Below, in pieces: positions 1 to 6,718 of a stretch of 56,227 nucleotides of DNA. Under the pieces are notes generated by a model. It had not been told where the DNA came from, ran no database searches, and saw nothing but the letters and a program-made list of their open reading frames with translations. The position numbers were made by a program, and so were the translations under genes. The DNA is from CAZWAP01 sp964632005 (lineage in GTDB: Bacteria; Planctomycetota; Phycisphaerae; Sedimentisphaerales; Anaerobacaceae). The stretch lies in the NCBI GenBank assembly GCA_964632005.1, contig CAZWAP010000013.1:1-56227 (forward strand), read 5' to 3'. The first letter of the stretch is position 1; each line of letters opens with the position of its first letter.

Positions 1-233
1 ACAGTCAGACCAATCCTTCCTTCCAGCACACAAAAAAATGGGTCATCGCCAGTTTGTGGCGGAACGGAATAATCGGCAGGGCGGTAGCCCCATTCCCCCG
101 GGGCTGCGGGCCTTTCGTGCAGCTTGATTGACAGGGGGAAGCCTTCCTGGGATAGCGCTGCACAGATGCCCGAGGCGAGGATCAACGACGTCCCGGCCAA
201 GGCGCTGATGGTTGTGTTTATCCCGTCGTGCAG
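1..233 (-). CDS. Possible exported protein, N-terminal part only (DUF4962/heparinase-like?)
   Basis: An open frame runs to the left edge directly downstream of pyrD. No ATG, GTG or TTG lies in a good position, but a CTG at 231-233 follows a GGAGG ribosome binding site by about 7 nt, so I place the start there. The product would begin HDGINTT, followed by a hydrophobic stretch (ISALAGTSLILASG) that could be a signal peptide. The later motif HERPAAPGEWGYRP recalls the N-terminus of DUF4962/heparinase II/III-like polysaccharide lyases of planctomycetes. That comparison is from memory and only part of the domain is in the window. The rare start codon and the truncation keep confidence low; the stretch may be non-coding. 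Confidence 0.33.
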   Translation of the reverse strand, partial: MHDGINTTISALAGTSLILASGICAALSQEGFPLSIKLHERPAAPGEWGYRPADYSVPPQTGDDPFFCVLEGRIGLT

Positions 234-278
234 AGTGTTTCCTCCGTATGGCTCTGGACAAAGCCGGAGATAGATACC

Positions 279-1232
279 TCAGGTCATAGGCGCGCCGGAG
301 AGACGCAATGAACCGGTGAGCTGTCCGAGGCTGGCAAGGTTATTCTTGATACAGTACTGCTTGATGCCGTCGAGGATGTGCTCTGCGCAGGCTGGCTCGA
401 TGAAGCTCGCCGTGCCGACGGCCACCGCTGAGGCGCCGGCGATCATAAACTCGACGGCGTCGGAGGCCGTTCTGATTCCGCCCATCCCGAGGATCGGTAT
501 GCCCCTGGTTTTGGCGACCTTGTTGTACACGGTATTCACCAAGTACACGGCTATCGGCTTTATCGCGGGCCCCGACAGCCCGCCCGTTGAGTTAGCAAGA
601 ACGGCTGTGCGGGTTTTAATGTCGATTGCCATTGCGGTAAAGGTGTTGACCAGGCTCAGTGCATCGGCCCCGGCGTCAACCGCAGCGGCGGCGGTCGCGG
701 CGATGTCGGTTACGTTCGGCGTCAGCTTTACCATAAGCATTTTCTCGCCGGCTGCATCTTTGACGGCCGAGGTGATTTGCATAACCTGCTGTGGGTCCTT
801 CCCGAAGGATATGCCGCCGCGTTCCACGTTCGGGCAGCTTATGTTTAGCTCGAATCCGGCAATTGCATCTTCGTTCGCCAGCCGCGCTACGACGGCTACG
901 TATTCCTCGATCGTCTCGCCGGCCACGTTCACGAACACCGCGGGCCTCATCTGTGCCAGGATAGGCAGCTTTTCGCGGATAAATCTGTCAAGTCCTATGT
1001 TGGCCAGCCCGATCGCGTTGAGCATCCCTGCATCTGTTTCGACTATCCGCGGGGGGGGATTTCCTTTCCTCTGCCTGGCTGTTATGCTCTTGGTGACGAA
1101 TCCACCCAGGCAGTTGACATCCATAAACTCTCCAAGCTCATCGGCGTACCCGCACGTTCCGGAGGCGGTGAACACCGGATTGGCCAGCCGTAGCCGCCCG
1201 AACTCAACCGACATATCAACGCTGTTGCTCAT
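279..1232 (-). CDS. pyrD: Dihydroorotate dehydrogenase B, catalytic subunit (PyrD, class 1B)
   Basis: The 317-residue product is full length for class 1B PyrD, which oxidises dihydroorotate to orotate and passes electrons through FMN to PyrK. The FMN barrel starts at LANPVFTASG. The active-site loop FELNISCPN carries the catalytic Cys133 typical of class 1B, and NSTGGLSG and GMGGI form the FMN phosphate site. The ATG at 1232 overlaps the TGA of the upstream nuclease gene (ATGA), and no Shine-Dalgarno sequence is visible, so translation is probably coupled. Codons 5 to 35 lie in a 95-bp segment also present at 2672-2766, where the original GTG start of pyrD survives. The gene was therefore rebuilt after an insertion. 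Its partner pyrK lies beyond the insert at 2856. Confidence 0.96.
   Translation of the reverse strand: MSNSVDMSVEFGRLRLANPVFTASGTCGYADELGEFMDVNCLGGFVTKSITARQRKGNPPPRIVETDAGMLNAIGLANIGLDRFIREKLPILAQMRPAVFVNVAGETIEEYVAVVARLANEDAIAGFELNISCPNVERGGISFGKDPQQVMQITSAVKDAAGEKMLMVKLTPNVTDIAATAAAAVDAGADALSLVNTFTAMAIDIKTRTAVLANSTGGLSGPAIKPIAVYLVNTVYNKVAKTRGIPILGMGGIRTASDAVEFMIAGASAVAVGTASFIEPACAEHILDGIKQYCIKNNLASLGQLTGSLRLSGAPMT
1127..1221. repeat. Direct repeat copy A (5' end of the functional pyrD)
   Basis: These 95 bp match 2672-2766 in the same orientation with one difference, 1176 against 2721, which is a synonymous Pro codon change (CCG/CCC). The copy covers the last base of pyrD codon 4 through the first base of codon 36. 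Similarity stops sharply at both ends. It marks one boundary of the nuclease insert. Confidence 0.97.
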
Positions 1233-2080
1233 TTTGTGGTCAGTTCGGCCAATTTATCTCTTACTTCCTTTGGGACCGGCCTTTCGGCTTCGGGATTGTC
1301 CCAAAACTCTATTATTGTCAGAGGGCCGTTTTGGAGACCGATTTGAGCCAACACACAAGCAGAAATGGTGGCCCACTCTTCATTCGCAAACAAACCATTA
1401 CGTTGAACGTTCCCGCTGCCTGCTGAAAAACTTCCACCGAAGAGGGCCTGACGCACAATATCCTTACTGTCGGCGTACGAAGGATGAGAAAGAAATACTA
1501 TGTTAACAGTACCTTGCGGAAATTGGCGGTGGACGTCTTCGAGCTTGCTATGAAGGTCCATTGAACGCGGTCTCTGGGCGTTCTCGGGTTTTTGACCCAC
1601 AGGCGACCTAACAATCGCCCTTTGCCCGCACGGCCCTGGATCTTCAAGCCGTTTGTATTCCGCATATACGTCAGTACCTTCGAGAGTGACTTTGACGTCG
1701 CAACTGGTTCCGCTGTCATGCGTTTGCGAGAGGACCGGCTTTTGTGACGAGAGCTTCGACAGTTCAGCAGCAAGTGTAATTTCACACAAGCGTTGAGCAA
1801 GTTCGCGCGCGGTACCTATGGCTGATAAATATCTCCTATAGCAGTCCCCCACTTCTTTTTCCGAAAGTATCTCGAACAAATCACGAATTGCGCGGTCTGC
1901 CGTTTTCAACCAGGCCTGGCCGGTTTCACCAGAATTCCCGTTGAGGTATTCTCTGAATCCTGGCGGAAGCTCTCTCCTCGCTTTTTGGTTAAGTATAGAC
2001 CACAAATGTGGGCATTCAGTGCATATAAAAGATTTAGGATTCATATACTCGTTCACAAATTGGATTAGGTTACCGCTCAC
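1229..2080 (-). CDS. Putative PD-(D/E)XK-type nuclease carried by the insert
   Basis: I do not recognise this 283-residue protein as a named family. It has a plausible PD-(D/E)XK core: Asp128 in SCDVKVTL, followed 13 residues later by Glu141-Tyr-Lys143 in YAEYKRL, with Glu100 and Glu106 in the preceding helix as candidate extra ligands. A hydrophobic strand (VNIVFLSHP) follows, as expected for this fold. Near the N-terminus a C-x2-C pair (ICTEC) is seen. It lies downstream of the Mrr-like gene in the same insert, with a 126-bp gap, and its TGA overlaps the ATG of pyrD. The role is probably DNA cleavage in defence, acting with or beside the Mrr-like protein. Catalytic assignment is by eye only. 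Confidence 0.72.
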   Translation of the reverse strand: MSGNLIQFVNEYMNPKSFICTECPHLWSILNQKARRELPPGFREYLNGNSGETGQAWLKTADRAIRDLFEILSEKEVGDCYRRYLSAIGTARELAQRLCEITLAAELSKLSSQKPVLSQTHDSGTSCDVKVTLEGTDVYAEYKRLEDPGPCGQRAIVRSPVGQKPENAQRPRSMDLHSKLEDVHRQFPQGTVNIVFLSHPSYADSKDIVRQALFGGSFSAGSGNVQRNGLFANEEWATISACVLAQIGLQNGPLTIIEFWDNPEAERPVPKEVRDKLAELTTK

Positions 2081-2206
2081 AACTTTAACCTATTTCCCAG
2101 GAAAAGTCCAAGTTTGCTCATAAAGGCCCGCCCAGAATAGGACAAATGTCCAAGTGTGAAGCTTCCCACACGCCAATAGGATGGCCTTGTAGCGTGATGC
2201 CATTTT

Positions 2207-2650
2207 TCAGGGTTCACCTTTGCTCCCAGCAGGTTCCGCCATCTCAACGAGGTCCTTGGCTGAAATAAGCTCTATGGGTTTGCCCGCGACAAACTTTTCG
2301 ACTCCCCTCGTAAATCCGGCAGGGCAAGCAAGCACAGCATTGTCAGCGTGGAAGTGCATCATCGCCCCATAAAGCTCTCGGGCAGCAGTTACGCCAATAG
2401 GCTTCCGGTGGCCCTTGCACTGTACAACGGTCTTACCATTGTCATGCCGCAAGATTAGATCTATCCCCGCGTCGCCTGAGGTTCGGGTTCGCTCAACAGA
2501 ATAACCGAGTCTCTTATACAGGCGAGCCAACTGCTTTTCAAAGCGCTCTCCTCTTAGCGACATCCAATGACGTTCAAGGGTTTGATGGTATCTATTGAGG
2601 GCCTCTTCGTAAAGCCGAACTTTCTGATATACAGGCTTTGACAGTTCCAT
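2207..2650 (-). CDS. Mrr-like restriction endonuclease carried by the insert
   Basis: The 147-residue protein is essentially one Mrr catalytic domain of the PD-(D/E)XK fold. The core reads GERFEKQLARLY (helix with Glu), GYSVERTRTSGDAGIDLIL (Asp in GDxGID) and VVQCKGH (Q-x-K), the usual E-D-QxK set of Mrr enzymes. Mrr proteins cut modified or foreign DNA and need no partner methyltransferase, which fits the absence of one here. I chose the ATG at 2650 as the first start outside the duplicated pyrD sequence. It lies 19 nt after the stop of the pyrD remnant, so reinitiation is possible. An in-frame ATG at 2686, inside the repeat, would give 159 residues. There is no separate recognition domain, so specificity is unknown. 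Confidence 0.85.
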   Translation of the reverse strand: MELSKPVYQKVRLYEEALNRYHQTLERHWMSLRGERFEKQLARLYKRLGYSVERTRTSGDAGIDLILRHDNGKTVVQCKGHRKPIGVTAARELYGAMMHFHADNAVLACPAGFTRGVEKFVAGKPIELISAKDLVEMAEPAGSKGEP

Positions 2651-2669
2651 AGCCCGTTTACGGCGTTCT

Positions 2670-2774
2670 CTACTCTCCAAGCTCATCGGCGTACCCGCAC
2701 GTTCCGGAGGCGGTGAACACGGGATTGGCCAGCCGTAGCCGCCCGAACTCAACCGACATATCAACGTCGTTCAC
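2670..2774 (-). pseudogene. Remnant of the original pyrD 5' end (34 codons)
   Basis: A GTG at 2774 preceded by a good Shine-Dalgarno sequence (GGTGGAG, about 7 nt away) opens a 34-codon frame beginning MNDVDMSVEFGRL. It matches PyrD residues 5-35 and ends at a TAG (2670-2672) formed at the insert junction. It starts 81 bp after pyrK, where pyrD would be expected. This is the native pyrD initiation region, cut off by the insert. It may still be translated and feed ribosomes to the Mrr-like gene. Confidence 0.85.
2672..2766. repeat. Direct repeat copy B (displaced original pyrD 5' end)
   Basis: This is the second copy of the 95-bp repeat, offset by 1545 bp from 1127-1221 and differing at one base. 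It is attached to the native pyrD start region next to pyrK, so it is probably the original copy, while copy A was made by the insertion. Confidence 0.97.
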
Positions 2775-2855
2775 AACAGCTCTCCACCCTTTTAGAAACT
2801 CTCGCCGGGCAAAGCCGAATCGAGGTCCTGAGTCGAATCCTGTGGGCTTTGTCCG

Positions 2856-3821
2856 TCAGCGACCTTCCCGAAAAACCACTTCTCTGGCATCGAACACCGG
2901 GCCGTCTTCGCAGCACATCTTATAAATGGTCTGTTCTGATGCTCCCACTCTGCATTCGACGGCGCAGCTCTGGCAGACGCCGATGCCACAGGCCATCCGC
3001 CGTTCCAGACTCACCTGGCAGTCTATGTTCCTCTGTCTTGCAATCTCTGCTACTTTGGCGAGCATGGGCTCCGGCCCGCAGCTATATATGATCGTGGCCG
3101 CCGGGTCCGGCGGGTTCTTTTTGAGCCAGTGCGAGAAGCAGTCTGTCACCGTTCCGCGGAATCCGACGGAGCCGTCATCGGTAGCCACCATCGACTCTAC
3201 CGTGTACTTGGCAAACTCGCGTATCGAAAAGCCCAACTGCCGGGAGATCTCGTCCATTTTCCCCTCGAATGGAAGGTCGCTGGACGTTTTGGCGCCGGCA
3301 AAGGCAATAACCTCGATTCCGTTTTCCTTCTGTTCCCACGCGAGCGACTTGGCCAGGTGTTGCATAGGGGCCGTCCCCATCCCTCCGGAAACGAGCAGAG
3401 CCTTGTTCTTGCCCGGCGGGACCCAAAAGCCTTTACCCAAAGGGCCGATCGCGCTGAGCGCATCGCCCGACTTTAGGGTCGTCATTCGCAGCGTGGCGGG
3501 CCCCACCGCGCAGTAGAGCAGCTCAAGAACCGTCCTGCCTTGCTCGGCGTTGACGTCCGTGAAGCTAAAGGGCCTGCGTAGGAGTATGCTGCGGTTCGCG
3601 GCCTCGGCCAGCTCCTGCGGTATCTTCTCGGCCGGCGGCAGGGCGGCCCGGCTGACATCGAGCTGGGCAAACTGTCCCGGGCGCAGTTCCGCGAAGGCCT
3701 GTGCCGCTGGCCCATCGAAGGCGAGCCTCATCTTGTAGAAAGCCGGACCTATCTGCCTGTTCGAGAGCACAATCGCCTCAAACGGCCCTTTAGTAAGCGG
3801 TGTTGTGTCAGTACCGCCCAT
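2856..3821 (-). CDS. pyrK: Dihydroorotate dehydrogenase B, electron-transfer subunit (PyrK)
   Basis: The 321-residue protein is somewhat longer than typical PyrK. It carries FAD and a [2Fe-2S] cluster and moves electrons from PyrD to NAD+. Visible motifs in order are RRPFS (82-86, FAD), SGGMGTAPM (145-153, NAD-binding) and the cluster ligands Cys278-x4-Cys283-x2-Cys286 with Cys303 or Cys304. I took the ATG at 3821; a TTG six bases upstream is in frame. It follows the kinase gene by about 10 bp and has no clear Shine-Dalgarno sequence, so translation is probably coupled. The residues around 55-80 include a short extra stretch (AALPPAEKIPQELAEAANR) relative to the minimal family. Confidence 0.94.
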   Translation of the reverse strand: MGGTDTTPLTKGPFEAIVLSNRQIGPAFYKMRLAFDGPAAQAFAELRPGQFAQLDVSRAALPPAEKIPQELAEAANRSILLRRPFSFTDVNAEQGRTVLELLYCAVGPATLRMTTLKSGDALSAIGPLGKGFWVPPGKNKALLVSGGMGTAPMQHLAKSLAWEQKENGIEVIAFAGAKTSSDLPFEGKMDEISRQLGFSIREFAKYTVESMVATDDGSVGFRGTVTDCFSHWLKKNPPDPAATIIYSCGPEPMLAKVAEIARQRNIDCQVSLERRMACGIGVCQSCAVECRVGASEQTIYKMCCEDGPVFDAREVVFREGR

Positions 3822-3830
3822 AATCAACCA

Positions 3831-5075
3831 TCAAAGCAGGCCCTGGTAAACCCGCACACCATCGACGAGTCTGCATACATGTACCGCGTATTTATCTGCA
3901 AACGCCGGACGACTTCTTGGGTACGCCTGGTTGACGGCTGCCCTGACGGCATTTACGCTCTCGGCCTGGACCAGGGCGCCCGAAGCTCCCTTATCACCGC
4001 CGCCGAGCATTCTCTCACCCAGGACACCGGGGACCGTCCGCACAATATCGCACATCGTCTCCAGTTCCGGCCCGGATATCTTGTAGTCGTCCCGTAAGCC
4101 GATCCCATCTTCCCGGAATATGGCACCCACCGTCTCGATGTCTCCAGACTTCCACGCCTCCAGCATCTGATAGAATCGCTTCTGGGCACCAAAGATATAC
4201 TTCAGTCGTTCACACAAAGCCGGGTGGTCGCCTGCGAACTTGCTGATAATCTCTTTGTATAGCTGCTCATCCTTGACGTCGGCCAGACAGCTCACCGGAT
4301 GGCCTGCCGTCTTTAACATCGAGGCGAACTTATCACATTCAGCCCGTCGAATTTTGTATGTTGATTTCTCCAATCCCGGGCGTTCGGTGCCCGTGTCTAA
4401 GACGACTATCCGAAAATCAATGGCTCCGGCACCTAACTCGACGTAGTCCACGGACCTCCTGGCCGGATCGTAGTACGTCCCTTTTCCTTCTCTGCCGAAG
4501 AGTATCATAATCTGGTCGAGCTGGCCACAGGGCGAGCCGATGTAGTCGTTCTCGACGGCCTGTGCCAGATCGACGACCGTCATCTCGTCCTGGATCTCGA
4601 GGTCGTTGACGTCGAGCAGGGAAAGGATAAGATTCAGGCTCAGCGAGGCCGACCGGCTCATCCCACCGCCCGGGATATTCCCGTAGATTACCGCGTCCAT
4701 ACCCTGGGCTAGCTTGTAACCCTCGCGTCTGAGGATGTAATCCACCCCGTATGGGAAGCGCCCCCAGGTCCGTGCTATCTCCTTCGACCTTGGCTGGGGG
4801 ACCCTGCCCAGCTCGAATTCGATCACGCCGTCGTCCGGGAAGTTGCCGCTGTACAGCCGAACCTTATTCGTTCCATTCGGCCTGTACGCCATCCAGATGA
4901 AGCGGTCCGTTGCGACCCCGAAAAGCTCGGTTCCGTTGTAGTCTCCGTGTTCCACTCCCAGGCAAAACCGCGACGAGGTTCTGCGGACCTTGCCGCCCGC
5001 AATATCCAGACCATTGTCCTTTGCGAGCTGGCGGATCTTGTCCAATGCCGCCTGTCCTTCCTTGGTTAGTTCCAT
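3831..5075 (-). CDS. Galactokinase-like GHMP kinase
   Basis: The 414-residue protein has the GHMP kinase plan with galactokinase features. VEHGDYNG (41-48) corresponds to the galactokinase signature E-H-x-D-Y-N-G. PGGGMSRSAS (135-144) is the phosphate-binding loop, normally GxGLSSSAS. GQLDQI contains Asp187, equivalent to the catalytic Asp of galactokinases. GERMLGGGDKGASG is the C-terminal motif 3. It probably phosphorylates a sugar at the anomeric or another hydroxyl; the degenerate signature means the substrate may not be galactose. A good Shine-Dalgarno sequence (GGGAGG) lies 6 nt before the ATG. It leads the pyrK-pyrD transcript, an unusual pairing. Confidence 0.85.
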   Translation of the reverse strand: MELTKEGQAALDKIRQLAKDNGLDIAGGKVRRTSSRFCLGVEHGDYNGTELFGVATDRFIWMAYRPNGTNKVRLYSGNFPDDGVIEFELGRVPQPRSKEIARTWGRFPYGVDYILRREGYKLAQGMDAVIYGNIPGGGMSRSASLSLNLILSLLDVNDLEIQDEMTVVDLAQAVENDYIGSPCGQLDQIMILFGREGKGTYYDPARRSVDYVELGAGAIDFRIVVLDTGTERPGLEKSTYKIRRAECDKFASMLKTAGHPVSCLADVKDEQLYKEIISKFAGDHPALCERLKYIFGAQKRFYQMLEAWKSGDIETVGAIFREDGIGLRDDYKISGPELETMCDIVRTVPGVLGERMLGGGDKGASGALVQAESVNAVRAAVNQAYPRSRPAFADKYAVHVCRLVDGVRVYQGLL

Positions 5076-5131
5076 TCGGCGCCTCCCACTTTCGAATCAC
5101 GGCCGGCCGTAAAGCGAACCTCAATCGCCGG

Positions 5132-5160
5132 ACTATACCCGTCTGGTGCAGAAAGATCAA
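5132..5160 (-). promoter_or_regulatory. Sigma70-like promoter for GHMP kinase-pyrK-pyrD
   Basis: TTGATC and TATAGT are separated by 17 bp, reading leftward, with the expected transcription start about 50 nt before the kinase ATG. No other promoter was seen between the kinase and the insert, so it probably drives pyrK and the nuclease genes too. Confidence 0.45.
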
Positions 5161-5176
5161 GCTCGATCCCCGGTGC

Positions 5177-6580
5177 TCATCGGTTGCTCTGGCCGGCCGG
5201 GCACGCTCGGTTGGTGTTCTTAAGTGCTTCGGCCGGGCCCGCGATCCAGTCGTACGTAGCAACCGTCCGGCCGTCGGCCAGTTCCAGCCCCTGTTCGTTC
5301 ATTGGTGAGCCATTGTCGTGCCCGCAGGACTTGGTTGCGACCGAGACTACTGCCAGTTGCTCGATGGGCAGCACCTCGGCGGTATCGGATATACCGTCGC
5401 TGTCACGGTCGAACCAGACCGATATTCCAGCCAGTTCCGGCCCGGTCAGGGTCCCGTCCCGATCATCATCCAGGACATCCAGGGCCTGATAGCCATCGGC
5501 GAAGAACAGCCACCAGGTTACCGAGCCGAACATCTGTCGTCCCGAAGTAATCAGGCCCGTTCGCCGGGGGTCCCACACGAGGATTCCCGTTGTTGGTCTG
5601 ACCCACGGCCGCAGCTCCACGACGTCATCGCCGTCAAGGTCGAACCGCACGCGTGTATCCTCGGCCAGTAATTCCGCCAAGCTCGAGTGCGCCTGCAGAG
5701 AAAATATGATGGGGGTAATCACCCGAATTTGGAGGGCCTCAAGTTTCTTGAGGTTCTCTTGTACGGCTGCGGAGTTGCGTTTTTCGGCCTCGGAGGCGGA
5801 CCTGTCCGCGGCGAGCAGGCGCATATAGGCTCTGCCTGCCTCGTACCCTACCAGGCTTCTTAGCCCGGCCAGAGGCCGGTACTTGTGCTTGAGGTCGTTG
5901 CGGATGGCAAGCTCGTAAGAGCAGTAGTATAGCTCTTTGGCACGCCACAAGAACAAGCTGCGGAACTCTTCGGGGACGTCTTCGGAGTTTTTCTGCCGCA
6001 GGAAATCGCCGTACTGTTCCAACAAGCTTGCAAGGCCGAGATAGTAAAGCCCGTTGTCGGGGTCCAGTTGTATGGCCTTGTTGAAGTTCGTCATTGCCTC
6101 GGCGGCGTGTCGGATCAGAGCGTGCTGGGGTGGGCTTTCGGGCTGCCAGTTCTGTTCTTCGAGCTGTTGTTGTTTCCGGCTGACCTGGTTCCAGAATCGG
6201 CTCCGCTCGTCCTCGGGCACCTGCTGGACGGTTGTGTAGCCGAATTCTTTAAGTGTAAGGTCCACGGCGTGTTGCCGGAGCTCCTCGGCGGTATGCCCGC
6301 CGAGGAGCCAATCGGGGGCGACCTTGGGTGGACTTTCGTCACCGGTGCCTGTGGTTCCGACCTCGAAAGCCTTGTTTGCAAAGGCCAGGTAGTGGATCCG
6401 GCCGAGTACATAGTAGCCGTGCGGATCCTTGGGGTGCTCGGTTACATAAGCGGAGGCGTTGGTTATAAGCCTATCGACGGGTAGATAAGTCGGCCGGGCA
6501 AACTTTGCCCGCGCCAGGTCGCCACAGATGCAAAGCAACAGGGCCACACACAGACAACTAAGGTAGGTTTTGCCAGTCAT
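5177..6580 (-). CDS. Secreted TPR and EF-hand-like repeat protein
   Basis: The 467-residue product starts with a signal peptide (TYLSCLCVALLLCICGDLARA). Two TPR-like helical pairs are readable, around HGYYVLGRIHYLAF and AMTNFNKAIQLDPDNGLYYLGLASLL. The C-terminal third holds calcium-loop-like segments: DLDGDDVVEL, DDDRDGTLTGPEL and DRDSDGISDTAEV, the dockerin/EF-hand-type D-x-D-x-D-G pattern common in planctomycete secreted proteins. I do not know its function. A strong GGAGG lies 10 nt before the ATG. It sits between the symporter and the kinase, all on one strand. A role in binding or sensing at the cell surface is possible but not shown. Confidence 0.8.
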   Translation of the reverse strand: MTGKTYLSCLCVALLLCICGDLARAKFARPTYLPVDRLITNASAYVTEHPKDPHGYYVLGRIHYLAFANKAFEVGTTGTGDESPPKVAPDWLLGGHTAEELRQHAVDLTLKEFGYTTVQQVPEDERSRFWNQVSRKQQQLEEQNWQPESPPQHALIRHAAEAMTNFNKAIQLDPDNGLYYLGLASLLEQYGDFLRQKNSEDVPEEFRSLFLWRAKELYYCSYELAIRNDLKHKYRPLAGLRSLVGYEAGRAYMRLLAADRSASEAEKRNSAAVQENLKKLEALQIRVITPIIFSLQAHSSLAELLAEDTRVRFDLDGDDVVELRPWVRPTTGILVWDPRRTGLITSGRQMFGSVTWWLFFADGYQALDVLDDDRDGTLTGPELAGISVWFDRDSDGISDTAEVLPIEQLAVVSVATKSCGHDNGSPMNEQGLELADGRTVATYDWIAGPAEALKNTNRACPAGQSNR

Positions 6581-6718
6581 TTTGCGCTACCTCCAAAACA
6601 GGGCATATAGACCCGGGGCTACCTGACGATATGCAGGTGCCATCGCGCTGACTCCCGGCGCGCACGAGACAGGGTCATCCTCCCGACTTAGCCCACTCTA
6701 CCACCAACGCCGGCCGTC

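Larger units (their letters stand above)
1127..2766. mobile_element. Nuclease-gene insert in pyrD with long target duplication
   Basis: Unique DNA at 1222-2671 (1450 bp) is bracketed by a 95-bp direct repeat of pyrD coding sequence. It contains only two genes, both nuclease-like, and is visibly more A+T-rich than its flanks. No transposase, integrase, methyltransferase or terminal inverted repeat is seen. The structure matches the insertion with long target duplication described for restriction-modification genes in Helicobacter pylori. The single mismatch between repeats suggests a fairly recent event. The insert separates pyrK from pyrD, which usually adjoin, but leaves a complete pyrD downstream. 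Confidence 0.85.

Noticed and set aside
316..1506. Long open frame on the plus strand across pyrD.
   Set aside because: It lies antisense to pyrD and the insert gene, shows no domain, and arises from G+C-rich codon structure.
1222..2671. Search for a methyltransferase, integrase or terminal inverted repeats in the insert.
   Set aside because: No N-[PA]-P-[YF] or P-C-x motif, no recombinase catalytic residues and no end inverted repeats were seen, so it is not called a classical restriction-modification system or transposon.
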